The position numbers were made by a program, and so were the translations under genes. The notes beneath the pieces were generated by a model. It saw only the letters and a list, made by a program, of their open reading frames with translations. It made no database searches and was not told the origin of the DNA. Below are positions 49,817-61,980 of a DNA stretch of 64,000 nt, piece after piece (the first letter of the stretch is position 1; the number at the start of each line of letters is the position of its first letter). Source of the stretch: Scortum barcoo (taxonomy: Eukaryota > Chordata > Actinopteri > Centrarchiformes > Terapontidae); assembly GCA_023238725.1 (NCBI GenBank), contig CM041553.1, forward strand, positions 19,007,501 to 19,071,500. The letters are read 5' to 3'.

Positions 49817-50631
49817 ATGGCAAGATGGAAGGAAATCACAGTCTATGTATCTCATCTGATCCCCTGTGCAGATGTCCAGCCTCCACTCATAATCAATATC
49901 ATTCTTGGTATCCCTGCCAACATGTGTGTCATGTGGTTAATATTGGCAGGACCCGGAGATAAAGCTGCAGAAATGTTTTCTCTTAACCAGGCTGTCTGTG
50001 AGTTTACCATCTGCATGGCACATGTCGTATTGTTAATTGCAATAAAGACAGGCTACAGTGTTTCATATTTTTTCCGACCTCTGGTATGCAGTCAGATTTT
50101 CAGATTTTCAGTCAGATTCATGTTTTCCGGGCGCCCGCTTTTTATGACCTGTGTCTGTTTTGAGCGCTACTTGGCAGTCGTGCATCCTGTGTCATTCCTG
50201 AAGTACAAGCTCTTGAGATACAGACTGGCCGGAACTGTCCTTTCTTGGCTGACAGTGCCGGTGTGTTGTATAATCCTCGTATGGGTACCACATCCAACAC
50301 TTTACTATGTATGCATCTGGTTTCTGGCGCAGCTCTTCTTTTGTGTTGAGACACTTTGCACACTTGTAAAACCGAAACCAGGAGAAGGGAACCAGGACAG
50401 TAATGCAGTGAATGGTGCAAAACTGAAGGCCGTCAGAATCACGATAATCATCACCATATCTGCTGCTCTCATTTATATACCTTTTGTCATTTTAGTCATT
50501 CATTTAAAGAATACAGCTCCCCACTGTTTTGCATTGTCTGCTACATCGCCTTGGTTGCTGGATTCACACCACCCCTCCTCTACATTTCTAGAGCTGGAAA
50601 ACTGCCACATTGTTTTAAAAATACAGTATAA
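49817..50631 (+). pseudogene. rhodopsin-class GPCR, copy 2, frameshifted before helix 7
   Basis: The open frame from the ATG at 49817 covers helices 1 to 6: PPLIINIILGIPANMCVMWL, FSLNQAVCEFTICMAHVV, CFERYLAVVHPVSFLKYK (DRY position ERY), LSWLTVPVCCIILVW, YYVCIWFLAQLFFCVETL and KLKAVRITIIITISAALIY. At a run of four T (50527-50530) the frame is lost. One base away it continues with helix 7, CIVCYIALVAGFTPPLLYIS, and a short tail ending at a stop at 50629-50631. A missing T in that run explains it exactly. Without the shift the receptor would be about 270 residues, short in the N- and C-terminal parts. Helix 2 lacks the usual Asp and helix 7 has TPPLLY for NPxxY. It may be a pseudogene, or a working gene with an assembly error at the T run. 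Confidence 0.75.
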
Positions 50632-53600
50632 ATATCAGTAGCATAACAGTAAATTCTTTGATGATCACAATAGTTATCTCTTAATTTGAAATATAATCAA
50701 AGGAAGTAAAACGTGGAGAGGAAATGGTGTAACACTTTGGCTTATTTGCTTTCTTCTCAAGAATGAGCTGAAAAAATCATTAATACCACCACGTCTGTGC
50801 GTTAGGAGCTGGAGCCAGGAGGTAATTAACTTATCTTAGCATAAAGGCGACAGGCAAGATGAAACAGCTACCCAGGCTCTTAAAAAGTTCAAAAGTACAC
50901 CTACGAGCACAGCTACAGTTCACAATATAACACACTGTGTTGTTTGTTTAACTCATACACACTCAGAACTTTTGAAACAACAATTTGTGTTTTTATGAGG
51001 AATTACAGATTGTACATCTCACTCAAGACAGTAAGTGTGGTTAAATCCCAAAATGTTGAGCTTAACTTTACATATGTGGACTATGCAGTTTGACACTTTT
51101 TTCAAGTCAGTGAATTATTGACTATTGTTGCATATGTAGTATATACTTTACTGTACTTTTATACTTGTATAAACAGCACAGTGAAACTTTTTCATTGACT
51201 TTCTAACACTTGACAAATGTTAAATGTCTACTTATTTTGACTATGGCCTGATGTGTTGTATGGGAGGGTGACATGTTGTGGTTGCTTTTTGGTTTAGTTG
51301 ATTGTAATATAAATGTAGACCATGACCATTTTACCGTGTGTCATGATTTGACATGTTCAAAAACACTGTATGTAATCTGTACTCTAAATACTGCTGTACA
51401 CCTACAGTATATCTCTGTTTCTTCACAAACTTGTATATAAGATTAACTCTTTTATTTTTTTACTGTCTTATCTGTATATTCTCCTCTTTAAATTACATTG
51501 TGTTCTACAGTTTTCAGAGTTGTTTGGCTTTTTCTCACTGAAGGACAGTGTGGCGGCATCTGTGACTTTTAGGACTTTGTGAATCATGTTTCTGTTTTGT
51601 TAACAGTTTGAGCAATGACTTCACAACTGATCATTTGAGTATAAAAATGACAGACCCCACATTGAAAACTCTTTTCAAAACCAACATCCAATTGTATTAA
51701 GTAGGGAAAATAACAAAAAAATGACACATATTAGTTTTAAGAGTTGTAATATGCAAAAGCGGAGTGAAGAACTCAATTGGAGTCGTGCTGTGTAAATTGC
51801 TAATCGACGCACTTTGTTAACGACGCCATTCATTTGTTTTTCTGGTTATAAAAGTGTGCAATTGTCATGTTTGTCATTTCTCTTAAAATATCAACTAGGT
51901 TTTAAAGCCTCATGTCTGTTAACACTGAGTCCCGTCCTTTTTCTTTCTCTCTAACTCAGCTGAGTGCAGTTTCTGTGATGACTGAGACTGAGAGAGACTG
52001 TTCACTAGAGACCCTGCACACACCCCATCACCACCACCACAGCCACCACAGCCACCTGCTTGTCATGAACGAAGTCTTTGTGATTGACACAACTATCTCA
52101 TCTGCCTTCCCCTCACGGCCCGTAAACACCACGGCCAAAATGCAGTGACCTAGTCTGTTTGATGAGAGCAGATCATAAACTTGATTTTAAAGCGTTCCCA
52201 GAGACAGCATTTTAAATCTGAGCTGGAGTCGGAAGTCACCTCAATTAAATTTGTTCCCGGCGGCAAATTACAACCGCAGTCACTGACTCAGAGCTCTCCT
52301 TCAAAATATGTGGAATACTAGAATGAGATTTACTTATCCTTTGCCTTCTTCATCATCTGTTTCCTTCTTTCAGTTCCCCTTCAGCTTTTCTCTCACGCTT
52401 CCTCGAAAGCTGCCCAGTTCTGTGCTCAATTAGAACGTTTTTTTTTTTTTCAATTTACAAATGAATGACAGCCATTTAGGGGATAAAGTACTGAGCAAAA
52501 TGTCACATGTTAAAAAGGTATGTGAACCAGATTCAATCAGTTTAAACAATAACAAAAGAAAGAAACAGTAAGTAGGATTTTCATATTGTTTGTCCTGGTC
52601 ATGTATGTGGTGTGTTGAATTATAGAGGAACCAGTTCTTTTAGTCCTTTTCTCCCTGACTCCAAATTGATTGATGACTCTCAGCACTACAAAATGTGTGC
52701 ATGCAGACCCGCAGCTGAAAGATTGAACTTTTATTAAAGGCAAATTAAAAAAACATTGTCATGTCAACACATTTTATTGGAAACATGTCCTTGAAGCCTT
52801 GACGTGGGTTCACCAACTGACGCCACATAAAGCAGCCACTTGTATTAACGCAGGCTATGCATTTGTTTTCAGATGGTACACCAAAGCAGCCACTCGGTTT
52901 GGGGTTGTGCTGCTTGAGTTGTTTTGTTGCTTTATTTTTGGAAGGAAAGTAAAGGCTTTTAGTGCAGCTGCAGGCTAGCCTGTTGGCAGCTGTATGCTAA
53001 TGGCTTGCCTTGTTTGTGACTTTGAAATCAAAGCAAGTCTTATTCTGGTCAGTGCGCGGCCTTAAGGCTGTCAGTTCCAGGAATACGGTGGAAACAAAAA
53101 AACAGAAATTAAAACTAATTAACTTGTTGTTACTGACTAAATGGCGAGTTGTAGGTAACGCGTCAGCATGTGATTTAGAGTCCACGTGCTAAAAGGTGTT
53201 CAGTTTTTCAGTTACCACAGATCTGGTCAGAAAACTGTGAGAAAGTGTGAAAACTTTATCTGTGACTTTATCATGCAAAAACCAAAATTGGGGAGAGAAT
53301 CAAGCACAGAAATAAGAATCCCACGACTGGGGCTGCAGATGAAGTGATCGTCGCAGCATTTTTCTCTAATCACTTCAGTCCTGTCGCTCTTTCTTTGCAC
53401 CTCACACCCCCATCCCCCACCCCCACCCTGATTCTTTACCTTGCATTTCCTCACCAAGTTTCTCTTTGAATCCTTTTTAGTCCCTCTTCAGTTTTCTTTT
53501 CTCCGTATCAATTCCCCTTCTATCTCCCCCTCTCTCTCTCTCTCCCTCTCTACCTTTATCCTCTCTCCATCCTTCATGCCTTCCTCCCTTCCTCTCCGTG

Positions 53601-55194
53601 TAGGCTGTGTGATATGTAAATGCGCAGACAGCTGCTCTCGTTCTCTGAGTTTTGATTCAGCAGTCGGCGTAATTAACGGCTCTGCGAACTGTGACTCATC
53701 CCAAACTAGGTGAGAGCAGCTCTGTCAGCCAATAAGCACACTCTCTTTCTGCCTTTTCTCTCGCTCTGTCTCTCTTTCAAACAGGCAGACACACACACAC
53801 ACGCAGTGTAGGGTATTTACTGAGACATTTACTGAGACACTTGCGCACCTCTCTCCAAAAAGCTAACCCTAAAACACTTGGGGGTCACCTCCCAGCGGCT
53901 GACTGGTGCGTTGTTTTCCCTGCCCTCTCTCGTGTTGGGTCCTCCTTCCTCATTCCATCCCGTCTTCCTCCTCATCTCCCCCCTCCTCTCCTTTTCCTTT
54001 TTCAACTACACCCTGCAGTAACTTCTCTGCACTCTGGCCTTCTCTTCCTCCCCGAGCCTACTTATCTCTTTAATGGGGATATCAATTAACATGGGAAACT
54101 GGGACCCCAAGGCCCCTCGGAGAATTAATGCATAACATCTTAAGCCACAGAGACAGGCCCCAAACGCGCTCCCTCTCCTCTGCTTTCTTCTCTCCCTTCC
54201 TATTTTTCTTGCATGGTGGTTGGAAGCAGTGATTCATTTTCTCTGAAACCCCTTCCTGGGTTTGAGCCACTTGTTGTTTATACAGCAGCAGAAGGTTTTA
54301 TGTTACGTTTTTGTAATTTGGCAGGGGTTGGCAAGCTGCATCTGCGCACCTATCCCCAGTATGTTGCAAATATACACTCTGTTTTGACAGCATGGCAGGT
54401 GTGGAGATTTGACTATGGTAATGGCCCAGGGGTCTGTGGTGGGCAGTATATAAAACACAAAGCAGGCTAAAATACTTCCAGGCTTCAAATTTAAATCTCA
54501 TTACTCAGATTAGTCTCATTACTGTCATGATATTACTCATCATAGTAAGACAGTACTCTACTTCAGTAGGTTTAATTTTCAGTAATGGCACTGTTGAAAA
54601 TTATTAGCTGTGTTTATAATAGCACTCTCAAAGAGCCTGTGTATTTAGGAAAGTAAAATGTTAAGTGCAAAGTGACAAAGAGGGCAAAGTGTTTTGACAA
54701 GTGGGGGAGGCGTAGTTGTTTTTTATTTGATGCCATGTAATGTAAAGATAAGAATATCAGTAGAAATTTGATTCAAGTCCAGATCAGAATCTCCTGTCTA
54801 CAACAAATATGCAATCTGTTAAAGCATGTGTGGAGAATGCGTAGTAGTCATCAAACTTGCAGCAAAACAACTTCAGTGGTGGGGTTGCCTCAGCCACTGC
54901 TTGACAGGTTTTCAATGGGCGCAGAGAGAGATGGAAAGGTTTGCAGCAAACTCAACAGGTTCACCAAGCAGACAGTGTTGATGTTGTAAGATTTTGTGAA
55001 ACCTGTTCAATGCAAAATCATTGCCAGCATATTTTATTTCATCATCCCTACAAAGACAAGGCAACCAAGCTGGGGTTTCCTTCCATCAGTGTTTGGCAAT
55101 TAAGGTGTTGTTGGTCTGAGACTGGCATAAAGAGCCATTGCCCAACATGTGTCTGACCTTCACACCATTAACTTTCACAACACTAAATAAACAT
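50632..55194. other. no gene recognised
   Basis: About 4.5 kb. CT-rich tracts lie at 53520-53610 and 53930-54010. A mixed-complexity stretch at 53600-53720 has an octamer-like ATGTAAAT, a MARE-like TGATTCAGCA and an AP-1-like TGACTCAT, which may be regulatory. No supported coding exon. Confidence 0.5.
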
Positions 55195-55503
55195 CCATTC
55201 ATTGATCTATTATCTATATTGCTTATCCTCATGTATGATCACAAGGGCATTGGAGCCAGTCCCAGCTTGCACTGGGTGAGAGGCAGGAACACTGTGAAAA
55301 GGTTGCCAGTCAATATAAAGTATAAGCCAAAATATAGAGACGGACGACAACTCAGACTTACATTTACACATTTATTTATGGGCAATTTTAGAGTTACCAA
55401 TTAATCTAACCTGCATGTCTTTTGGATTGTGTGGTAGGAAGCTGGAGTATCCAAGAAAACCCACGCAGAGGAACAGGGAGAACATGCAAACTCCACACAG
55501 CCG
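55195..55503 (-). mobile_element. SINE-like dispersed repeat, reverse copy
   Basis: Read in reverse, it contains the same landmarks as 2037-2432: ctgtgtggagtttgcatgtt, tctgcgtgggttttcttgg, a segment like aggttagattaattggtaac, and the ggctccaatg and ggataagc end. It is clearly the same family, with extra divergence in the middle. Confidence 0.7.
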
Positions 55504-55899
55504 ATCAGTAGGTTTAAACATACATAAACATGGCACTGGATGTACAGTAAATCTAGAATAATCATCCAATATAAATGTGACTCCTACAGGGAAACTGGAC
55601 TGGGTAATGTGGAAAATGTCCTTCATATATGGAGCAGAATCAGTGACTGCCAGACAAATTCTGAATAAGATCCAAATTACAGGTAAGCAGACTAGGACTT
55701 TTACAGAGTAACATAAAATGTGATTACCTTCTTGAGGAAAAGTAATGATGTAATCTTGTTAGAGAGAGAAGAAGTAAGTAATGGGTTATTATTTCCCCAA
55801 AGCAACTTTCAGCAACCGTGGCGATCAGTAATATTTCTTTGCACAAAATATTTAATATATCACTTGCTCAGTCATTCATTCCTCTGTTAAATCAATGGC

Positions 55900-57075
55900 A
55901 TTAATTCTGAACTGTCAGGCTGGCTTGATGCTGTGTTCTGTATTTTCTAGGAAAGCCAACAAAGCACAAGGACCTTTGATCCACAACCAAACTTTACTTT
56001 CAGAGCTACCCCACATGTGTTTTGTGATAGTCCTTTTTTACACCAGACAATATGACTTCTTTAGTGCTTTCAATACTGTCCGACCATCACCCCTCCAAGG
56101 AAAGCTGGAGTGAGTGGGAGGGGACTGACACTTTACTGTCTGGACCATGTACTACCTCACCAAGAGACCAGAGTACGTAAGTCTTCTTGATTGTGTGCCT
56201 GTTGTGGTGGTCTGCAGCATGCACACATTAGACGTCTGACACAACACAGACTGCCACTACCACCTTCAGTAGATGTTTATCAGAAGATAACAAACAGGAA
56301 AACAAGGGGGTTATCGCAGACTTTGACAACTGGTGTGGGCAGAACCACATTAACACCAATAAGACAAAGGAGATGGTCATAGACCTCTGCAGGACGAAGC
56401 CCCTGACTGCACTGGTTAACATCCATTCATTGGACATTGACATGGCAGGAAATATACAGATACCTGGGTGTTCACCTCCACAATAAACTTGACTGGTCAG
56501 ATAACACAGATGTCCTGTGTAAGAAGGGCCAAAGTCATCCTCATCTGCTGAGGAGACTGAGGTTCTTCGGAGTGTGCAGAACAATGTTAAGAACATTTTA
56601 TGACATGGCCATCTTCTATGCAGTCTGTTGGGGTGGAGGATGTACAAAGAGGGACAGGAAAAGACTCAACAAACTGGAAAAATGGGCTTACTCTGTCGTG
56701 GGCTGCCCTCTGGACTCTGTAGAGGATGTGGGTGAGAGGAGGTTGTTGGCTAAGCTGACATCAGTCATGAACAACACCTCTTACCCCCTGCATGAGACTG
56801 TGGGGGCCTTAAGCAGCTCCTTCAGCCACAGACTGATACACTCACAGTGCAGGAAGGAACGCCATTGCAGGTCCTTCATCCAACAATAAGAGTCTTTAAT
56901 TCAACATAATATAACACTACTGTTTATCATCACCATCTGTCACTTCTGTCACTTTAATCCTTAATCAATTTACTCATATTATGTGCAATTTATTATCTAG
57001 TGCAATACCAATCTCTGTATATGGAGAATATACATAGTATTTATATCTATATATATATCTATATCTATATATATC

Positions 57076-57155
<80 letters not shown>

Positions 57156-57285
57156 TTATACATCTATTCTTCTTATTATTTTTTTCATCTATGTTTGTAC
57201 TTATTTTCATATTTGTTCTACTGTTGAGCTCCTGTAGCAAGTGAAGTTCCCCGATGTGGGATTAATAAAGTTTATCTTATCTTAT
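55900..57285 (+). mobile_element. decayed L2/CR1-like LINE fragment
   Basis: Fragments of a non-LTR reverse transcriptase lie in order. DFFSAFNTVRPSPLQGKLE is the catalytic-core approach region, normally FSSAFNTIxPxxL. NWCGQNHINTNKTKEMVIDL follows, then the C-terminal part at 56437-56889 with YLGVHLHNKLDWSDNTD, HLLRRLRFFGVCRTMLRTFY and SFSHRLIHSQCRKERHCRSF. The 3' end carries gttccccgatgtgggatta, a TAATAAAG run and a TTATC tail. A TA/CA/TA microsatellite (about 57040-57155) interrupts the 3' region. Frameshifts and losses make it inactive. Confidence 0.8.
57040..57155. repeat. compound (TA)n(CA)n(TA)n microsatellite
   Basis: TATC/TA units precede about 17 CA units and then about 18 TA units. 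Its position within the LINE 3' end suggests it grew from the element's simple-repeat tail or inserted there. Confidence 0.9.
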
Positions 57286-57959
57286 GACTTATCGCAGAGA
57301 GGTTGGACCAGTAACATCAGCAATGACTTTGTTCTATTCAAGTGTCTCAGTGAGCCATGACAGTGTGACGGTGAGCCAGCATACGCAATACCAGAACCCT
57401 GAAACCAAAGCAGCTGAATGGAATTCATTCATCATTAATTGTATTATGTACCTGTGCTTTTCCTAATGTTATCTGTCAAATTATCTTTTATGAGACAGGC
57501 CTGTCTCAAGTGCAGTGAACTGCAGTGCAACATTTGAAAGCAAAAGGACTTCAGACCGCTTTAGAACTTGGCATCACTATAACATAACATTAGCCTCATA
57601 AGATAATACAGCTAGTCTTGCTAATGTTAATGCTACATTGCATATTCAAATTTGCCGCAGGACTTAAAACTTTATTTTCACTACGTTATGCCATCACTAC
57701 AGATACTATGTTATTCTGTCATGTCTTTGTCTTTATCTTCACATTACATTAGTAACACTTATCATAACCTCAAATTACATAAGGTAAGCAGATGCAAGGT
57801 GAAAAAAAACAGTCAACCAAGAGGTGTTATTTGCAGTAATTTGCCTTAATGTGAATATAAATTAATCTTTGTTTTACAGGATGGTATGAGTGAGTGGATC
57901 CTCGTACTATCTGACCAACTAGTATCATATATTGATATGATATGATATTCAACCCACCC

Positions 57960-58980
57960 TCGCTTAGTTGGTCATAACCACATGCTTCAAGAAGTCAACC
58001 ATCATTCCTGTGCCCAGAAAAACAAGACCTGATACCACTCAGGTCTTGTACAACTGGTCAGAGATTACACCTGCTCCTCATAACCCAGCAGACTGAAACC
58101 ACTACAGTTTTCCTGTCGCCCGAACCAATCAACAGAAGACACCAAAGCACACATCCGCCAAACCAACCTATCCCACCTGGACATGAGAGGGAGCTATGTG
58201 AGATTGCTGTGCACTGAGCACAGTTCAGCTCCTAACACCACAGTTCCCTCCAGGCCCCTCACAAAACTCAAGGATCTGGGATTAAGGACCTTACTGTGCA
58301 AGTGGGTTGTTTACTTTCTAACAGACTCCTGGTGTTGCACATGGGTAGAAACAACTCATTTACCCTCATCCTAAACATCGGAGCTTCCCAGGGTTGTGTT
58401 TTGAACCCCTTGCTCTACTCCTCTTACATACACATGTATTGTCGATTTTGATTTGACACAATTGTCTGAAAATGCCTAACTGAAGGAAGTAGAGGGACTG
58501 ACCCACTTGTGTCAGGACAACAACCTCGCCCTGAATGTTAGCAAAATTAACGGGATGATATTGGACTTTGGGAAGAGGCAGGAAAGGACCCATGCCCCAC
58601 TTAACATCAACAGGTCCTCAGTGGAAAGGGTGGAGAGCTTCAAGCACCTTGGCATCTACATAACCAAGGGCCTGATCTGGGAGCTGCACACTGATTCTGT
58701 GGTGAAGAAGGAAAGGCAGAGGCTGTTTCACCTCAGACGCTTGAGGAAATTGTAAACCATGCGGTGTAAGACTAAAGTTCAAAGAAACCAAGACCACGGC
58801 TTTTTCTCCCTGCTGCAATCAGGAAGAAGATATCAGCTACACCACGCTAGCCCTGAGAGCCTTAGAAAGAGCTTCAACCCTCAGACCACCAGGATCCTAA
58901 ATGTGGACACTGCTTTACTATTTTTACTTAGTGATTATTTACAGATACCTACTATGGTGAACATTGTTATCTATTAATTG
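57960..58980 (+). mobile_element. second decayed L2/CR1-like LINE fragment
   Basis: Another reverse transcriptase remnant in the same orientation. TLILNIGASQGCVLNPLLYS lies near 58360-58420. After a gap comes LTHLCQDNNLALNVSKINGM, then SFKHLGIYITKGLIWELHTD and VVKKERQRLFHLRRLRKL (58507-58755). The next part includes a stop inside the frame. Its wording differs from the copy at 55900, so it is likely another subfamily. Several stops and shifts make it inactive. Confidence 0.75.
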
Positions 58981-61944
58981 TCTCTATCATTTATTCTTAT
59001 TCTACTTTACACTTACTTCATTTTAATCATAGTGTGTATTATTACATGTGACAGATGAATCTGAACCTGAGCACACACTGCTGTCAACACCTAGGGCTTG
59101 AAAAATGTATTCAGTAAACACAACAAATCAACAATAAATGCATTAAACTCAGTGTCATCAAACAAACTGTGCTCAACTGTGTGTGACAACGCGAACTCTG
59201 TCACTCTGTTTAAAAGCTGCCCTGTTGTTATCCTCCACTAATGTTTCTTTATCGCCACATTTACTTGGTTGCACTTTTAATAATAGTGAGTCAGTAGCGG
59301 TAGGTGCCTGGGTAGTAGACACTGGGGTGAACAAAAGTTTTACATAACTAACAGTGTATTTCACATAAAAAGTGTAGAGGCCACAATCTTCAAGATGACT
59401 CAGTGTGTTTAGTTACCGCCTGCCCTTCCTCAATTGAAAGCAGGTATCGTAAATATTTTCTTAAATCTCTAATATCCAGCAGGGTGACTTAACCTTACGG
59501 TGTGAGGTTACATTAAGGCTCTATTTCCTGATGTGTCAGAGTCAAAGGTCAACAGTGAAATGGCATAATCAATGTCTAAATGGAGACACAGTTGGGAGGT
59601 GATGACCTGTAGCGGCAGAGTAAAATATAGGCTGATATTAATGGCAATATTGATTTTCCCTGTCATCTTGAAAGAGAAACACTTAAATCCCACCACCACC
59701 CTCTTGCAAACAGACAAGTAGTAATAGTCTCATGGGAATTTATTTTTGCTTTCTCAAACATTTAAGCTTTAACAAAAATGAGAGTCGAAAAAAAAAAGTG
59801 ATTCACGCTGGAAAATGAATTCTTGTCCTCTTGTTCCTCTGTGTGAATTCAAACCCAGCACACGCGCCTCCGATTATGCACGGCTGAAAGTTTTTGCTTT
59901 AACCCGTCCGATCACTGATGGAGTCAAAGGGTGAGTTAAACCGCCACCTCTGAGATAAAATTCAAAACCAATCAGAGCCGATCCCATTCATATCCAATAT
60001 ACTCAGAACTGGATCGATAGTGACAAGGTCTGCAGCTCATCGCTCTGGGGCTGTCAGCAAGGGAAGCCCTATTCTATATGAAAATGGCTGGCCACCAAGC
60101 CGGAGGAGGGACGTATAAATGAAACATGGATGTTTATCAAGCTGCATAAAATTTATTTAGATATATGTGTGATTAAGTGTTTGATGTTACTCTTTGAACA
60201 CAATGTGAGCCAGAGGTTTATCAGATGGGAGGGGTGCCTGTGTGTGTGTGTGTGTGTATGCCTGTCTGAGAATGTGCATATGCGTTGTCTTTTTCCCCCC
60301 TTTATGGTGTTTGAAACGCTCTCTTTTTTTTCTTATTTAAACCATGTTGCTTTGGTACCCCCTGAGCTTTCAAACCCCTGGGTGGTCGATATGGCCTAGT
60401 TTTTGAATTTCCTGCTGCACACAGAGAGGCACACAAACAACTGGCACACACATACAATGCACCGTCAGCCCCACTCTTTGCACAGCACACACACACACAC
60501 ACACACACTCTCACACACATACACACGGCAATACAGACCTTGTAAGCGAATCTACAGAACATGTATGAAGCTGCTTTGTTTTACCCTTTTTGTTCCAGAG
60601 AGGAGGAGGAAAAAGCATCTGAAGAGGGAAAGGAGAGGATGAGGGAAGAGAGGAGGTGAGGGGAGGAGATGGGGAGGGGGGAAAATGAAGGAGGACGAGG
60701 AGGGGAAGAAAGGGAGGGCTGAAATATAATAATGTGTCACAGTATATGGAGCCGAGCCAAGACACACGCTGTGAATAATCTGTGGTGGTTTTTTGCTGAA
60801 CCGGTTGTTGTAGCATTAAAAATATAATGCCAAATATGTCCCAGTGTCTGGCTTGCCTTAATGATGACAGCCCAGGGGATGGATAATTAAGACAAAGGGA
60901 TGAGGAGTTTGCCTCTATTTAGCGTTGAGACTTTTCCAATGAGTCTTATTCGGTGCTATTGTACATGAGATTGATTCTTTGACCGACTCAGTGACCCTAT
61001 CAGTGCTTGTTCACAGGAGACCCCACTGAAAAGGACTGAGGGGGAAAATGGTATCGAAAGGAGTTCTGAGCGCACAAAAATTGCATAAAATTTTACAAAC
61101 AGCTCTGCAACTCTCTGTCAAAGGGAAAACTCAACTTTGTTCCATTTTTGAAAAAAAAAAAAAACAAATTCCACCAATCTCCAAGGTCTGTGAATGTTTT
61201 ATACACACAGTAAAGCACGGGCAAGCTGCCGGCCTAGACCAGCCTGCATAAGAGCCACGGACAAAGAATTTTCCTCTATTATTTGGGTGAATCATGAAAG
61301 CGAATACAGATGGACAGATGGATACAGATATAACAGCAGGTGCATAGCAATAAGATTCATCACCTTGAAATCCAGGTTTAGGCCTAAATCTACTGAAGTG
61401 TTGAGTCCCAGAGTGTCTTAAATAAACCACTCTGAAGCCAACGTAGCTTTTCACAAGGAGAGTCTGAAACTTTAAATCCGGAAAGTAAAGGCTTTATGAT
61501 ATGCACTCCTGCCCTTCCCCATGACTTCCCCCCGTCTGCCCTTTGCAAGGAGAAACGAAAACGATCCGATTGATCAACCAATTATCTAACCGGCCAGTTG
61601 ACTTATTGATTCATATATAGGGAAGTATCTTTTAACGCTGCTGTCTCCTCGAGTAAACAGTTTTAGATGGTTAACATCTGGGTGCACAGAAATCAAAGCG
61701 CTGTATACGGCGCAGTGTGAGCGCGGATCAATATTCCAACATTTATGCAATGCTGGACATATCACAGAAAGCACTCGGGCGAACTCACATGCATGTACAT
61801 ACGGATACATGCAGAGTTACACAAGTACAAAGCTGACGCACACACACACACAAACACACACACACATTTCATCCCACATGCTCTGTAAATAGAGAGCAGG
61901 ATGTTGCAGACATTTGGGTGCATGAACAAACAAGAAATGCTCCT

Positions 61945-61980
<36 letters not shown>

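Noticed and set aside
61040..61454. Minus-strand frame at 61131-61454
   Set aside because: No recognisable domain; ends in a poly-A-derived Phe run.
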